Assembly: GCA_044450785.1 (NCBI GenBank)
Contig: JBIOJM010000010.1
Span: 1-64,000, forward strand
DNA from: JBIOJM01 sp044450785
Lineage (GTDB): Bacteria > Planctomycetota > Planctomycetia > Isosphaerales > Isosphaeraceae
Direction: 5' to 3'
DNA length: 64,000 nt
How positions within the stretch are numbered: position 1 is the stretch's first letter; the number at the start of each line of letters is the position of its first letter. The position numbers and the translations under genes are program-made. Shown one piece after another: positions 51,300-60,620 of the stretch. Below the pieces are notes generated by a model. That model saw only the letters and a program-made list of their open reading frames with translations, was not told the DNA's origin and ran no database searches.

Positions 51300-51552
51300 C
51301 GGGAAAAGCTCCGCTCCGGGTCTGATGCCGGCACGACGCGATGTGACGCTCGATCTGACTGGCAAACGGACAGACAGGATCGAAAGGTCCGCGGCGCCGG
51401 CTCAACCAGGTCTAGATGAGTTCAGGGGCCTTTCCTTACCCATTAAACCGGCACGGGCTCGACCTGGCAAGGGCAACCCAACGGCCGTATAGTGGGCGCA
51501 CGATCAGAAAGCACCCTGAGCAAGACGCGCTCGCTGGCATTTCTTGTTGGTG

Positions 51553-51852
51553 TCAGCACTCCCCTCTCTGCCTTAACCCCTTTGCAAAGTAAGCTCTCGC
51601 GGTTTCTCCAAGAATCAGAGGCAATCCGGTCTCGTCGATTTGATGCTTGGGTGTGAAGAGCAAACCCAGCGTACCCGTCAGACGAAGTCCGACGGATTGG
51701 GCGGCTTGGCGTGCCAGGGCATCGTCGAGGATCACAAGGTGACAATCCACGGCATCGAGGTGCCGGTCATCGTCCAATGAGGGCGCTGCGGCGTCATTAT
51801 CATAGGAAAAGATGATCGGTGTGGGCACGGCGTGCTGGCCTACGGCGGTCAT
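51553..51852 (-). pseudogene. Fragment of a PIN-domain (DUF3368-like) toxin
   Basis: The 99-residue frame includes LDAVDCHLVILDDALARQAAQSVGLRLTGTLGLLFTPK, which matches the C-terminal end of DUF3368-type PIN proteins. The N-terminal half with the first catalytic aspartates is missing, and a sigma-factor gene begins upstream on the other strand. It is most likely a remnant, but a short expressed protein cannot be excluded. Confidence 0.5.
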
Positions 51853-51884
51853 TCTCTCAAGGCGAGCGTCCTTGATTCGGAGGA

Positions 51885-52478
51885 TTGCCCGGCTTTCGAC
51901 GGATTTCGACCTTGTTCATCGACACCGAGTTGAGCGAGAGCGATGCCGAGCTGGTCGCGCGGCTTCAGCGCGGCGATCGGGGTGCCTTCACGGCCCTGGT
52001 GCGACGGTGGGAAGGCCCGCTGGTACGGATCGCCTACCGGATCACCGGTGACTTGGCCGAGGCGGAGGACGCGCGTCAGCAGGTCTTGCTCAAGCTGCTG
52101 GAATTGCCGGGTACGGTGCGGCAGCCCGAAAAGTTCGCGGCTTGGATTCACCGCGCCGTGGTCAACGCCGCGCTGAGCGCTCTCCGCCACACCAAGCGGC
52201 GAGAGGGGCTCAAACACCGGCTCAAGGAGCGTTCAGCGATGGTCGGCGAGTCGCATCCCGGCGATCTTCTGATAGCTGATGAGCAGGCTGGGCGGCTGGC
52301 TGATGCCTTCCTCCAGCTCGAACCGGAGGCGCGAGCTTTGCTGGCGCTGCGGTTCGACGAAAACCTGACCTTCCAGGAGATTGCCGCCGCGCTCGGTCAG
52401 CCAGCCAGTACGGTCAAGTCGCGGGTGGCCCGAGCCGTCGGCCGGCTCCGCGCGCTGCTGGCCGATCACGAGGACTGA
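51885..52478 (+). CDS. ECF-type RNA polymerase sigma factor
   Basis: The 197-residue protein has region 2 (about 15-85: LVARLQRGDRGAFTALVRRWEGPLVRIAYRIT, EDARQQVLLKLL) and region 4 (about 130-195: LEPEARALLALRFDENLTFQEIAAALGQPASTVKSRVARAV). It precedes a membrane protein gene by 19 bases, which is probably its anti-sigma or signal partner. No ATG is available near the conserved start, so TTG at 51885, 51912 or 51930 is likely used; a purine-rich GGAGGA lies just before 51885. Confidence 0.85.
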   Translation: MPGFRRISTLFIDTELSESDAELVARLQRGDRGAFTALVRRWEGPLVRIAYRITGDLAEAEDARQQVLLKLLELPGTVRQPEKFAAWIHRAVVNAALSALRHTKRREGLKHRLKERSAMVGESHPGDLLIADEQAGRLADAFLQLEPEARALLALRFDENLTFQEIAAALGQPASTVKSRVARAVGRLRALLADHED

Positions 52479-52497
52479 ACCAAGACGAGGCTCGCTC

Positions 52498-54117
52498 ATG
52501 ACCCAAGACCAGAATAAGCCTTCCAATCCCGATCGACGTCCGGACGACGATCGCGGGGCGACCACGTCTGCGTCTGCCCCCACGCACGCTCCGGGCCCCG
52601 ACCAAGACGACGATCAGGACCTGCGGGAGCTCTTTCGCGCCACGGTGCCGAGCGTTCAGTCCGTGGATGTCGACGCCCTTCTCGCGACCGTCAATCCACA
52701 GCCGCTGATACGTCGCCGACTCACGTGGATAGCATGGGGGTCCTCCAATCAGAGCCGCACACCCGCGAGCATCACACCGCAGAGCTCTGACTGCACGTCT
52801 TCCGAGGCGATCCCCGCCGGCACAGCCGGCCCCACACCAGGGTTGCGGCTGCGAAGCCGCGCTGGAATATCCTTCTGGAAACGGAGCCTTTCCATGTCGC
52901 TGCGCATTGCCGCGGGAGTGCTGATCGTCGCCGGAGTGGCAACCCTGCTCGTGCCACGGCAGTCAGCCGCCAACGTCACCTTCGCCGAGGTGCAGGCCAC
53001 GGTCGAACGCACCCAGACGATGACCTGCACGATCACCAACAAAACAACCCCCTCCGCGGAAACGAAGGACGAACCGTACCGGCTCTTGATCCGTGGGCCC
53101 AAGCTTGTCCGTGTCGAGCAAGCTGATGGCGGCTACACGATCACCGACTTCGGCCGGCGCAAGGCTGTCCTGATCGATCCCGCACACAAAACGGTACGCA
53201 TCCTGGGGGGCCTGGCTGTTCCCGGAAACGCCTCGGCTCTGAACTTCTACGAGTTGTTCCGCTCGAGCGCGGCCAACCCGATCAAGACGCTTCCCTCTCG
53301 CGAGATCGGGGGCAAGAAGGCCATCGGTTTCGTCGTCCGCGGCCCAATCCTGAAAGGCGATCCTCATCAACCCAAGGAGCCCGAACCGGAGATCACCGTC
53401 TGGGTCGATCCGGAGACCAAACTCCCGGTGCGGATCGAGACGACAGGGCGGTCCGTAAAGGAAGGCGTCACGTTCTCGCAGGTCATCAGCAACATCGTCT
53501 TCGACCGCCCGATCGCCGCTGCGCTCTTTGATCTGACCCCGCCCGCGGGCTATCGGGTCGACTCATCCGGCGTCGCGCAGCTTCAGCCGGAACAGGCCGG
53601 CAGGCGAGCGAGCGAGCTGGTGGTCACGCCCCGGGAAGGGATAGGTCCGGTGAAGTTCGGCATGAAAACCGACGAAGTGATCAAGCTCCTGGGTCCGCCC
53701 GACAAGATCATCGATCGGAGTACACTCGAATATTATTCCCGTGGCTTCAGCATCTCGGCACACGTCCAGCACGGGGTCCATGTGATCATCTGCTTTACCG
53801 GAAAGACCTCCGACGTGCAGGTCCGCGACTTCGCCGGCCGGACGGACAAGGGCATCCGAATGGGGGCCAATCGCGCCGCGATCGAGAAGGCGTATGGTGC
53901 ACCCGACTCGGTGCGCGAGGCTCGGTTCAAGGACGTGTTTGGTAAGCGGGCAGCCAACCCCGAGCAGAAGACCGGCCAGGTGGCGCTGTCCTACTACGAC
54001 ACGCTTGGCCTCGAGTTTTCCCTCCACGACGACGCACTCGACTCGATCATCATCCAACTCAGGCAGTGGCCGGCCTCAGCGCCGACGAAGCCGGCTGGTG
54101 CGCCGACGAAGCCGTGA
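52498..54117 (+). CDS. Membrane protein with LolA-like domain, partner of the ECF sigma factor
   Basis: The 539-residue protein has an acidic N-terminus (DQDLRELFRATVPSVQSVDVDALL) that may hold the sigma factor in the cytoplasm. A membrane span (LRIAAGVLIVAGVATLLV) lies near 140-160. The outside part (about 165-360) resembles LolA/LppX-like sigma-regulatory domains (TFAEVQATVERTQTMTCTI, PELVRVEQADGG). A further region follows (FGMKTDEVIKLLGPPDKII, SmpA-like). A linker at about 85-130 is low-complexity and carries a palindrome GCGGCT-GCGA-AGCCGC (52845-52860). It ends in a short PTKP-type tandem. It probably controls the upstream sigma factor. Confidence 0.7.
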   Translation: MTQDQNKPSNPDRRPDDDRGATTSASAPTHAPGPDQDDDQDLRELFRATVPSVQSVDVDALLATVNPQPLIRRRLTWIAWGSSNQSRTPASITPQSSDCTSSEAIPAGTAGPTPGLRLRSRAGISFWKRSLSMSLRIAAGVLIVAGVATLLVPRQSAANVTFAEVQATVERTQTMTCTITNKTTPSAETKDEPYRLLIRGPKLVRVEQADGGYTITDFGRRKAVLIDPAHKTVRILGGLAVPGNASALNFYELFRSSAANPIKTLPSREIGGKKAIGFVVRGPILKGDPHQPKEPEPEITVWVDPETKLPVRIETTGRSVKEGVTFSQVISNIVFDRPIAAALFDLTPPAGYRVDSSGVAQLQPEQAGRRASELVVTPREGIGPVKFGMKTDEVIKLLGPPDKIIDRSTLEYYSRGFSISAHVQHGVHVIICFTGKTSDVQVRDFAGRTDKGIRMGANRAAIEKAYGAPDSVREARFKDVFGKRAANPEQKTGQVALSYYDTLGLEFSLHDDALDSIIIQLRQWPASAPTKPAGAPTKP

Positions 54118-54641
54118 TCGTTTCCAGCGATTGTCGTCGATCAACCTCGGCGGCCTAATGTAACCAGGCTTGCTGCTCACGATGCAGCGCCGCCCAATCT
54201 TCCGGTGGCTTCTCCGCTGAAAACCAGTCACTTATGGCCCCTTCAAAAACAATCACTCCCTTTCGGGTCGTTTTGAACATCATTTCCATAAGTGTTTACC
54301 TGCCTCTTGTCGGTCACTACTCCGCTTTGTTTGGCCAGGCAATGACTCTTCCGACTGCCAACATCGTTCCAATCAGCCACCACCGGCAGAAAGCGAACGG
54401 CGGGAAACCACGTCCCAGGGTCAGACATTTACGCCACGATGGCCGCTCCTCAACCGCCGCGGACCAAAAGTCTCTTGCTCTGCATCAGTGACCAGATTAC
54501 CGTAGACAAAAGAGTCGCCTTTTAAAACAATCAGGGGACTCAAAGCGACTCGCCTTGCATCAGGGAGGTTGCACACATGCTGAGTCATCCGCGGATACCG
54601 TCTTCGACCGCCGGCCGATCAAACCGGTTGGAGACACTGAG
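54118..54641. other. Intergenic region, lower GC, no recognised gene
   Basis: About 520 bases with visibly more A and T than the surroundings. Short frames give no recognisable protein. A degraded gene is possible. The region also carries whatever promoter once served the decayed sensor kinase. Confidence 0.5.
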
Positions 54642-57227
54642 ATGACCAAGAAGCATGCCCATGGATCTTCGGAGTCGACGGCGACCGCGGGGCCATTTTC
54701 CGAGCCGGAGTCGGTGCCATTCATCAGGGCGGCTCTCGAGGGAGGTCCCGTTGCTCAGGGCGAGTTCTCATCCTTCCCGATTGTCGGCGTCGGTGCCTCG
54801 GCGGGTGGGCTGGAGCAAGAGGCGATCGGCGTGATCCTGTCCGGCACCGCGTCGGACGGCACGATGGGGCTGAAAGCGATCAAGGCCGAGGGCGGTATCA
54901 CGTTCGCCCAAGACGCAACGGCCCAGCACGACGGTATGCCGCATAGCGCCATCGCCGCCGGCTGCGTGGATTTCGTCTTGCCCCCTCGCGAGATTGCCGG
55001 CGAGATCACACGCATCGGTCGCCACCCGTGCACATCGTCCGTGCCCCTGTCTCCGGAGCCGCGTGGTGAGAGTGACCTCACACGGATAATCCAGCTCCTC
55101 TATCACGCCACCGGGGTCGATTTCCGCAACTACAAGACCAATACCCTCTATCGCCGTGTCAGGCGCCGCATGGTCCTCCAGAGATCGGAAGGGCTGAGGC
55201 AGTACGTGCGCTTCCTCCAGAAGACCCCGGCGGAAGTGAACGCGCTGTTCGAAGACTTCCTGATCAACGTGACGAGTTTCTTCCGCAACCCTGACACCTT
55301 CGACGTGCTCAAGAGCGAGGTCTTCCCGGAGATCATTCGCGACCGGACCGTTGGCGAACCGGTTCGGGTCTGGACGCTCGGCTGTTCCACCGGGGAGGAA
55401 GCGTATTCGGTGGCCATCGCGTTCACGGAGTTCGCCGAGGGCTCGAGCACCCACATCCCGCTTCAACTCTTCGCCACCGACTTGAACGGGCGAAGCGTCG
55501 AGAACGCCCGCGCGGGCGTCTACTCCAACGACATCGTGCACGACGTCTCGGCGGAACGCTTGGCGCGCTTCTTCGTCGAGGTGGACGGCCGCTACCGGAT
55601 TATCAAGTCGATCCGCGATGTGTGTGTGTTCTCGCGGCACAACGTACTCGCCGACTCGCCCTTCGCCCGCGCTGCACAACCGCAACACGGAGCTGGACCA
55701 GCTCAACAACGACCTGACCAATCTCCTCTCCAGCGTCCAGATGGCGATCGTCATCTTGGGGTCGGACTTCTGCATCCGGCGGTTCACGCCGACGGCCGAA
55801 CAATTGCTCAACCTAATCCCGACCGACGTGGGCCGGCCGATCAGCTCCATCAAGCTCCCCTTCAATACCCCCGACCTGGTGCCGCTCTTGAAGGAAGTGC
55901 TCAGCACGGTCACGACGAAGCAACACGAGGTGAGAGACAACGAGGGGCGCTGGTACTCCCTGCGCGTCCGCCCCTACAAGACCCTGGAAGACCAGATCGA
56001 CGGCGTCGTCGTGATGCTGATCGATGTGGACATGCTCAAACGTGCTCAAGAGTATAACGAGAGCATCGTGTCGACGGTGCGGGAACCCCTCATGGTACTG
56101 GATTCCGATCTACGCGTGAGGACCGTGAGTCGCTCGTTCTACGAGACCTTCGAGGTCACTCCCGCAGCGACGGAGAACCAGTTCTTCTTCGATCTCTTCA
56201 ACGGTCAATGGAATAAACCGGAGCTGCGCAGGCTGCTGGAGGAGATCCTACCGCGCGACAGCTTTTTCACGGATTTCGAGATGGAACACGACTCCGAACC
56301 CGGCGGCAAGAAGACCATTTTGCTCAACGCCCGCCGCCTCATCCAGGAAACGGACCGTAGCCTGTCGATCTTGCTCGCCATCGAGGACATTACCGAACGC
56401 AGGAGGGCCGAGGAGGCCATGCGGGCGAGCGAGGTCACTCGAAGCATCCTGGAGAGTAGCGGAGACTGCATCCGGCGGAAGAACGAGTTTCTGGCGATGC
56501 TGGCCCACGAGCTCAGGAACCCGCTCGCCGCCGTCAGCTACGCCGGGCAGATCCTCCAAGAACCGGGCATGGAAGAGATGCAGGAGTGGAGCAAGGAGGT
56601 CATTGGACGCCAGGTCAAGCACCTGTCGCGGCTGATCGACGACTTGCTCGACGTCTCACGGATCACGGAGGGGAAGATTTAACTGAGGGTGGCGCGGGTC
56701 GCTCTTAGGGCGATCATCGACCGCTCGGTCGAGGCGACGAAGCCTTTGATCGAAGACAAGAAGCACCAGCTCACCGTCTCCGTCCTACCTGATCCGATCA
56801 TGCTCGACGCCGCCCCGACCCGCCTGGAGCAGATTTTCACGAACCTGATCTCGAACGCCGCCAAATACACCGAGCCAGGCGGACAGATACTAGTCGGGTC
56901 CCGACTCGAAGGAAGTGAATGCGTCGTGAGCGTCAAAGACAACGGGGTCGGCCTCTCGGCCGAGATGCTCCCCCTGGTGTTTGACCTCTTCACCCAGGTT
57001 GGAGCCTCGCTTCACCGCTCGAAAGGTGGGCTGGGGATCGGGCTGACGCTCGTCAAAAAGCTCGCGGAGCAGCACGGAGGGAGCGTGCAGGCGAGGAGCC
57101 AAATCGCTCTCACGGGCTATGGCCAGGAAGAGGACCGGCGACCGTCGCTTGAAGCGGGCATCGACCGTCACCTCGTCAAGCCAGTCGAATTCAATTCTTG
57201 CTCGCTCTCCTGTCACAGGATCGATGA
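54642..57227 (+). pseudogene. Decayed CheB-CheR-PAS-histidine kinase-receiver hybrid
   Basis: Parts of a large chemotaxis-like sensor kinase remain in order. CheB-like FPIVGVGASAGGLE jumps directly to EAIGVILSGTASDGTMGLKAIKAEGG, losing about 130 codons. The CheR methyltransferase (DFRNYKTNTLYRRVRRRM, NVTSFFRNP, TLGCSTGEEAYSVAIAF) is nearly complete. It then breaks near 55665, with a frameshift and a deletion into ALHNRNTELDQLNN and PAS domains. A histidine-kinase H-box (FLAMLAHELRNPLAAV) follows and a TAA at 56680-56682 interrupts it. The ATPase (LISNAAKY, KDNGVGL, GGLGIGL) continues in the same frame and joins an end of a receiver domain (GIDRHLVKPVEFN), which frameshifts before its final LLALLSQDR. 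At least four lesions make it non-functional. Confidence 0.85.
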
Positions 57228-57390
57228 ACAGGCGGGGAGCTTCGCCGTCCCGATGCGAGTCGCGGTCACAGCGACTGTGGTGGTGGCCAAACCCGACTCA
57301 ACCGCCAAGACGGCAAGAGCGCCAAGGAGGGTAAACGACGAACGATCTCGGGGCTCCGGGCGATGTCCTTGATTCAACCTTAGAGGGCCC

Positions 57391-57450
57391 CAGGTGCGGG
57401 TCCCAGCCTGGGTACATGAGACCACCGGCCGCGGTTACACCCTCTCGGGA
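57391..57450 (+). repeat. Partial upstream copy of the glycoside-hydrolase-like gene
   Basis: This 60-base segment matches 57668-57727 inside the next gene at 55 positions. In both it can be read as VPAWVxETTGxGYTLSG. It lies 74 bases before that gene's start. It is a small duplicated remnant without a start or stop of its own. Confidence 0.75.
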
Positions 57451-57523
57451 CGTGTCGAAACTCGGTCCTGGCACATTCCCGGCGCTCGGTTCCGGGAGTA
57501 TCATTCGTTTTGGGGGCACAGCC

Positions 57524-59836
57524 ATGAGACGAGCTTCATCCGCCGCCGTAGCACCGATCGTCGGGCTCGTGCTGGTCTGGCCGTCAGTTACACTTGCCCG
57601 GGGCGATGAGCCGGAGATCTGGGGCGAAGTCATCATGAAACAGCCCTTCGATCAGGGGCCGTTTCGCCAGGTGCGGGTCCCGGCCTGGGTACAGGAGACC
57701 ACCGGCTGCGGTTATACCCTCTCGGGCATGGACACGAAGGCGAGGGCCGCGGCGGTCGCGCACGGCGTGACGATCAGCGAGATGGGATTCATCGACCCAT
57801 TCTATGCTTACTATGACAGCAAGCTCCTGAAGAAGCGAAGTCCCCATGTTCCGCTCGGCCGGCTGGAGCAGGACATCGCCGAATACAAGCGGCTGGGAAT
57901 TCGCATCCTGGGTGTCTATCCTCCCAGCCTGCAAGGCGAGGTGTACGAGAACCATCCCAACTGGCGGCGGGTCGCCACCAATACCGCCCTGATCCCGCAG
58001 ATCGATCTGAAGAAATATGCGCATGGTGGAATGCTTTGCCTGCTGGGCCCTTACGGCGACTTCTTCATCGACGTCCTGGCCGAGATCCTGACCAGGTTCC
58101 CGGATGTGGACGCCTTCAGCTTCGACGGCCTGCATTACGGTGGGGTGTGCTATTGCGGGCCCTGCCGCGCGAACTACCGCAAAGATACCGGCGCCGAGAT
58201 TCCGAACACCGATATGAACGATCCTGCATTTCGCCGTTACCAGCACTGGGCCGACCGCCGCATGGAAGACCTGGTCCGGCGGATGCAGGCGCGGCTCAAG
58301 GGTATCAAGCCGGCGGTGGCCCTGATTACCTGGACGACCAACGCCGGCCGGTTCGGCCATTTCCTCTCGATCCCGCGGAACATGCCCGCGCGCATGAACC
58401 TGTTGCTCGACGCGCCCGACCAGGAGTTCTGGCTCGACGAGACCAACCGCGGCGCCACCATCGTGCCGGCCTTCGCGAATGCCTACATCTGGGCGACCAC
58501 CAACCACCGCACGGCTTTCAGCGAGCCGTACATCCTGAGCCACGGCAATCCGTACGGTAAGGACAGTTTCCCCCCTCAGGAGATCCTGCGGCGCATGCTG
58601 CTCACGTTGACCTACGGCGCGGCCCCCAGCATCGCCGTGGCACAGCCTTCCAACCTGCAAGATGAGCTCTACGCCTGCCTCGACCAGGTAAAACGGCGCA
58701 AGCCATGGCTATCGCACAAGAAACCCGAGCCCTGGGCGGCACTGGTGATGAGCGACAACACCCGCAACTTCTACGGCCGCGCGGCGGGGCTCGTCGAGGA
58801 ACGATACATGGCCAGCGTCTTCGGCGTCTTCCGCGCCGGGGTCGAGGAACACCAGGTGCTCACCGTGATCAACGACTGGAACCTGAACCCCGCGGACCTG
58901 GCTCCGTTCAAGGTGCTGATCCTTGCCAACACGGCGTGTCTCGACGACGCCCAAGTCGCTGCTGTCGAGCAATTCGTCGCCAACGGGGGCGGGCTGGTTG
59001 CCAGCATGGACACGTCGCTCTTCGACGAGCTCGGCAATCCGCGCCCCAACTTCGCCCTGGCCCGGGTGCTCGGGGTCGAGCACCGCGGACTGATCGAGGC
59101 CTCGGGCGGCCGGGAAGAGCTCGACGTCAACTTTGCCAAGGCCATCGGATCGGACTACTGGGAGAAGCGCAAGAACGTCTTCGACTTCAAGCAAGACGTC
59201 GGTTCGTTCCTGAATCGGGGGCGGATGCCGGCCTACGTCGGCGCGAACGACGTCACGCTCAAGGGCCCTGCCGTACGGGTCGTCCCGCAGGGCCCTTCGG
59301 CCAAAGTCGTGGGGACCCTGCGCGTGAAGACCGGGGCCGGCTTGCCGGCGGTCCCGGGGGTCGTCTCCCATACGTTTGGCCGTGGTCGCGTGGTATACCT
59401 GGCGGGCGGTTTCGACTCCGCATACTATCTTTATGCGTATCCTTACCAGCGCGTGCTGCTCAAGAACGCGATCGACTGGGTGGCATCCGGCCCCGCGCCG
59501 ATCAAGGTCGAGGCGCCGATGTGCGTGCATTCGACCTTGATGCGGCAGTCGAAGGACGGTGCGGAGCGGCTCATCCTTCACCTGTACAGCGACCTCAATA
59601 CCACTGCCTTCCACGCGCTTCCCAATGACGACGTGCCGCTTCGCGAAGAGGTCGTGCCCATTCACGACATCCGGGTCACGTTCGCGCCGGGCTATCGATT
59701 GGGGAGGGTGCACCTGGAGCCGGAGGGCCAGGATCTGAAGGTCGACCGAGTGCCCGGAGGGCTGAGCGTCGTCGTCCCTCGGCTCGACATTCACTCGATG
59801 GTGGTGGGCGAACTGGAGCGAGCGGCGCCCAGATGA
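57524..59836 (+). CDS. Secreted glycoside-hydrolase-like protein with beta-galactosidase-type trimerisation domain
   Basis: The 770-residue protein has a signal peptide (IVGLVLVWPSVTLARG) and an N-terminal barrel-like region (about 40-390). It contains IRILGVYPPSLQGEVYENHPNW and DAFSFDGLHYGGVCYCGPC, a candidate active-site face with two Asp and a Cys cluster. Residues about 400-640 resemble the Rossmann-like trimerisation domain of GH42 enzymes: FKVLILANTACLDDAQVAAVEQFVANGGGLVASMDTSL. It most likely degrades an extracellular glycan. The family is not fixed, and the catalytic residues are not identified. The start at 57524 gives the signal peptide; the frame is open upstream to 57416. Confidence 0.7.
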   Translation: MRRASSAAVAPIVGLVLVWPSVTLARGDEPEIWGEVIMKQPFDQGPFRQVRVPAWVQETTGCGYTLSGMDTKARAAAVAHGVTISEMGFIDPFYAYYDSKLLKKRSPHVPLGRLEQDIAEYKRLGIRILGVYPPSLQGEVYENHPNWRRVATNTALIPQIDLKKYAHGGMLCLLGPYGDFFIDVLAEILTRFPDVDAFSFDGLHYGGVCYCGPCRANYRKDTGAEIPNTDMNDPAFRRYQHWADRRMEDLVRRMQARLKGIKPAVALITWTTNAGRFGHFLSIPRNMPARMNLLLDAPDQEFWLDETNRGATIVPAFANAYIWATTNHRTAFSEPYILSHGNPYGKDSFPPQEILRRMLLTLTYGAAPSIAVAQPSNLQDELYACLDQVKRRKPWLSHKKPEPWAALVMSDNTRNFYGRAAGLVEERYMASVFGVFRAGVEEHQVLTVINDWNLNPADLAPFKVLILANTACLDDAQVAAVEQFVANGGGLVASMDTSLFDELGNPRPNFALARVLGVEHRGLIEASGGREELDVNFAKAIGSDYWEKRKNVFDFKQDVGSFLNRGRMPAYVGANDVTLKGPAVRVVPQGPSAKVVGTLRVKTGAGLPAVPGVVSHTFGRGRVVYLAGGFDSAYYLYAYPYQRVLLKNAIDWVASGPAPIKVEAPMCVHSTLMRQSKDGAERLILHLYSDLNTTAFHALPNDDVPLREEVVPIHDIRVTFAPGYRLGRVHLEPEGQDLKVDRVPGGLSVVVPRLDIHSMVVGELERAAPR

Positions 59837-59903
59837 TATGCTGGAGGAAAGCGGTCCGGGAAAGCCTTGCGTGGATCGAAACCGTTCGGGAGCCAGTGAG
59901 ACC

Positions 59904-60470
59904 ATGATCCGCGAAATCTACCGCATGACCCCTCGTCAGTTTCGCAAGGCGATCGATGCGGGGGTGTTCGGCGAGCGCCACGTCGAGCTCTTGGGAGGGA
60001 TTCCCTTTATCATGTCCGAGAAGCCGCCGCACATTCTGGCTTCGATCCGGGTCTATGCCGCCTTGAGCGCTTTGGTGGCAGATCCGCGTTGGGTAGTCAA
60101 CAAGGAGCACCGTCTGGAGCTGGGCCAGTGGCTGCCGCTCCCTGACGGCGTCGTGCTCAAGGGGCCTGACTCGGTCTACGGCACTCGCCTGGCCCATGCT
60201 GATGACCTCGCGCTCCTGGTCGAGATCGCCGACACGTCCTATGCCAAGGATAGCGGACCGAAGTTGCGGCGGTATGCCAGCTTCCGAATCCCCGTCTACT
60301 GGATCATCGACCTGAAGCGCCGGATCGTCGAAGTCCGCACCCAGCCTTTCGGCAAGGGCAAGCTGGCCGGTTACGCGCGGTGCGACGTCTATCAAGAGCA
60401 CGACCAGGTCCCCCTGGTGCTCGACGGGCGCGAAGTCGGGCGGATCGCCGTGGCCGATCTGTTGCCCTGA
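59904..60470 (+). CDS. Uma2-family protein (PD-(D/E)XK nuclease fold)
   Basis: The 188-residue protein has the family pattern MTPRQFRKAIDAGVFGERHVELLGGIPF at the start, and the nuclease-like core LALLVEIADTSYAKDSGPKLRRYASFRIPVYWIIDLKRR. Glu in VEIADTS and Lys in KDSGPK are the expected metal-site positions. These proteins are very abundant in planctomycetes and cyanobacteria, and their role is unclear. The ATG at 59904 gives a typical family length; a longer frame from 59838 is possible. Confidence 0.85.
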   Translation: MIREIYRMTPRQFRKAIDAGVFGERHVELLGGIPFIMSEKPPHILASIRVYAALSALVADPRWVVNKEHRLELGQWLPLPDGVVLKGPDSVYGTRLAHADDLALLVEIADTSYAKDSGPKLRRYASFRIPVYWIIDLKRRIVEVRTQPFGKGKLAGYARCDVYQEHDQVPLVLDGREVGRIAVADLLP

Positions 60471-60620
60471 GCTTGCCGTACCATGCTCGAGCTGAGTCGC
60501 GATGGTGCCGTGGTTCATCTCGGGCCGAGGGTTTGACCTTTCGAGTCGGTGAGCGGGCGGCTATATTGGCCGTGCCACCACCGTGGAGCGAATGGAGTGA
60601 CCCTGCCGAGGAAGGATTCC

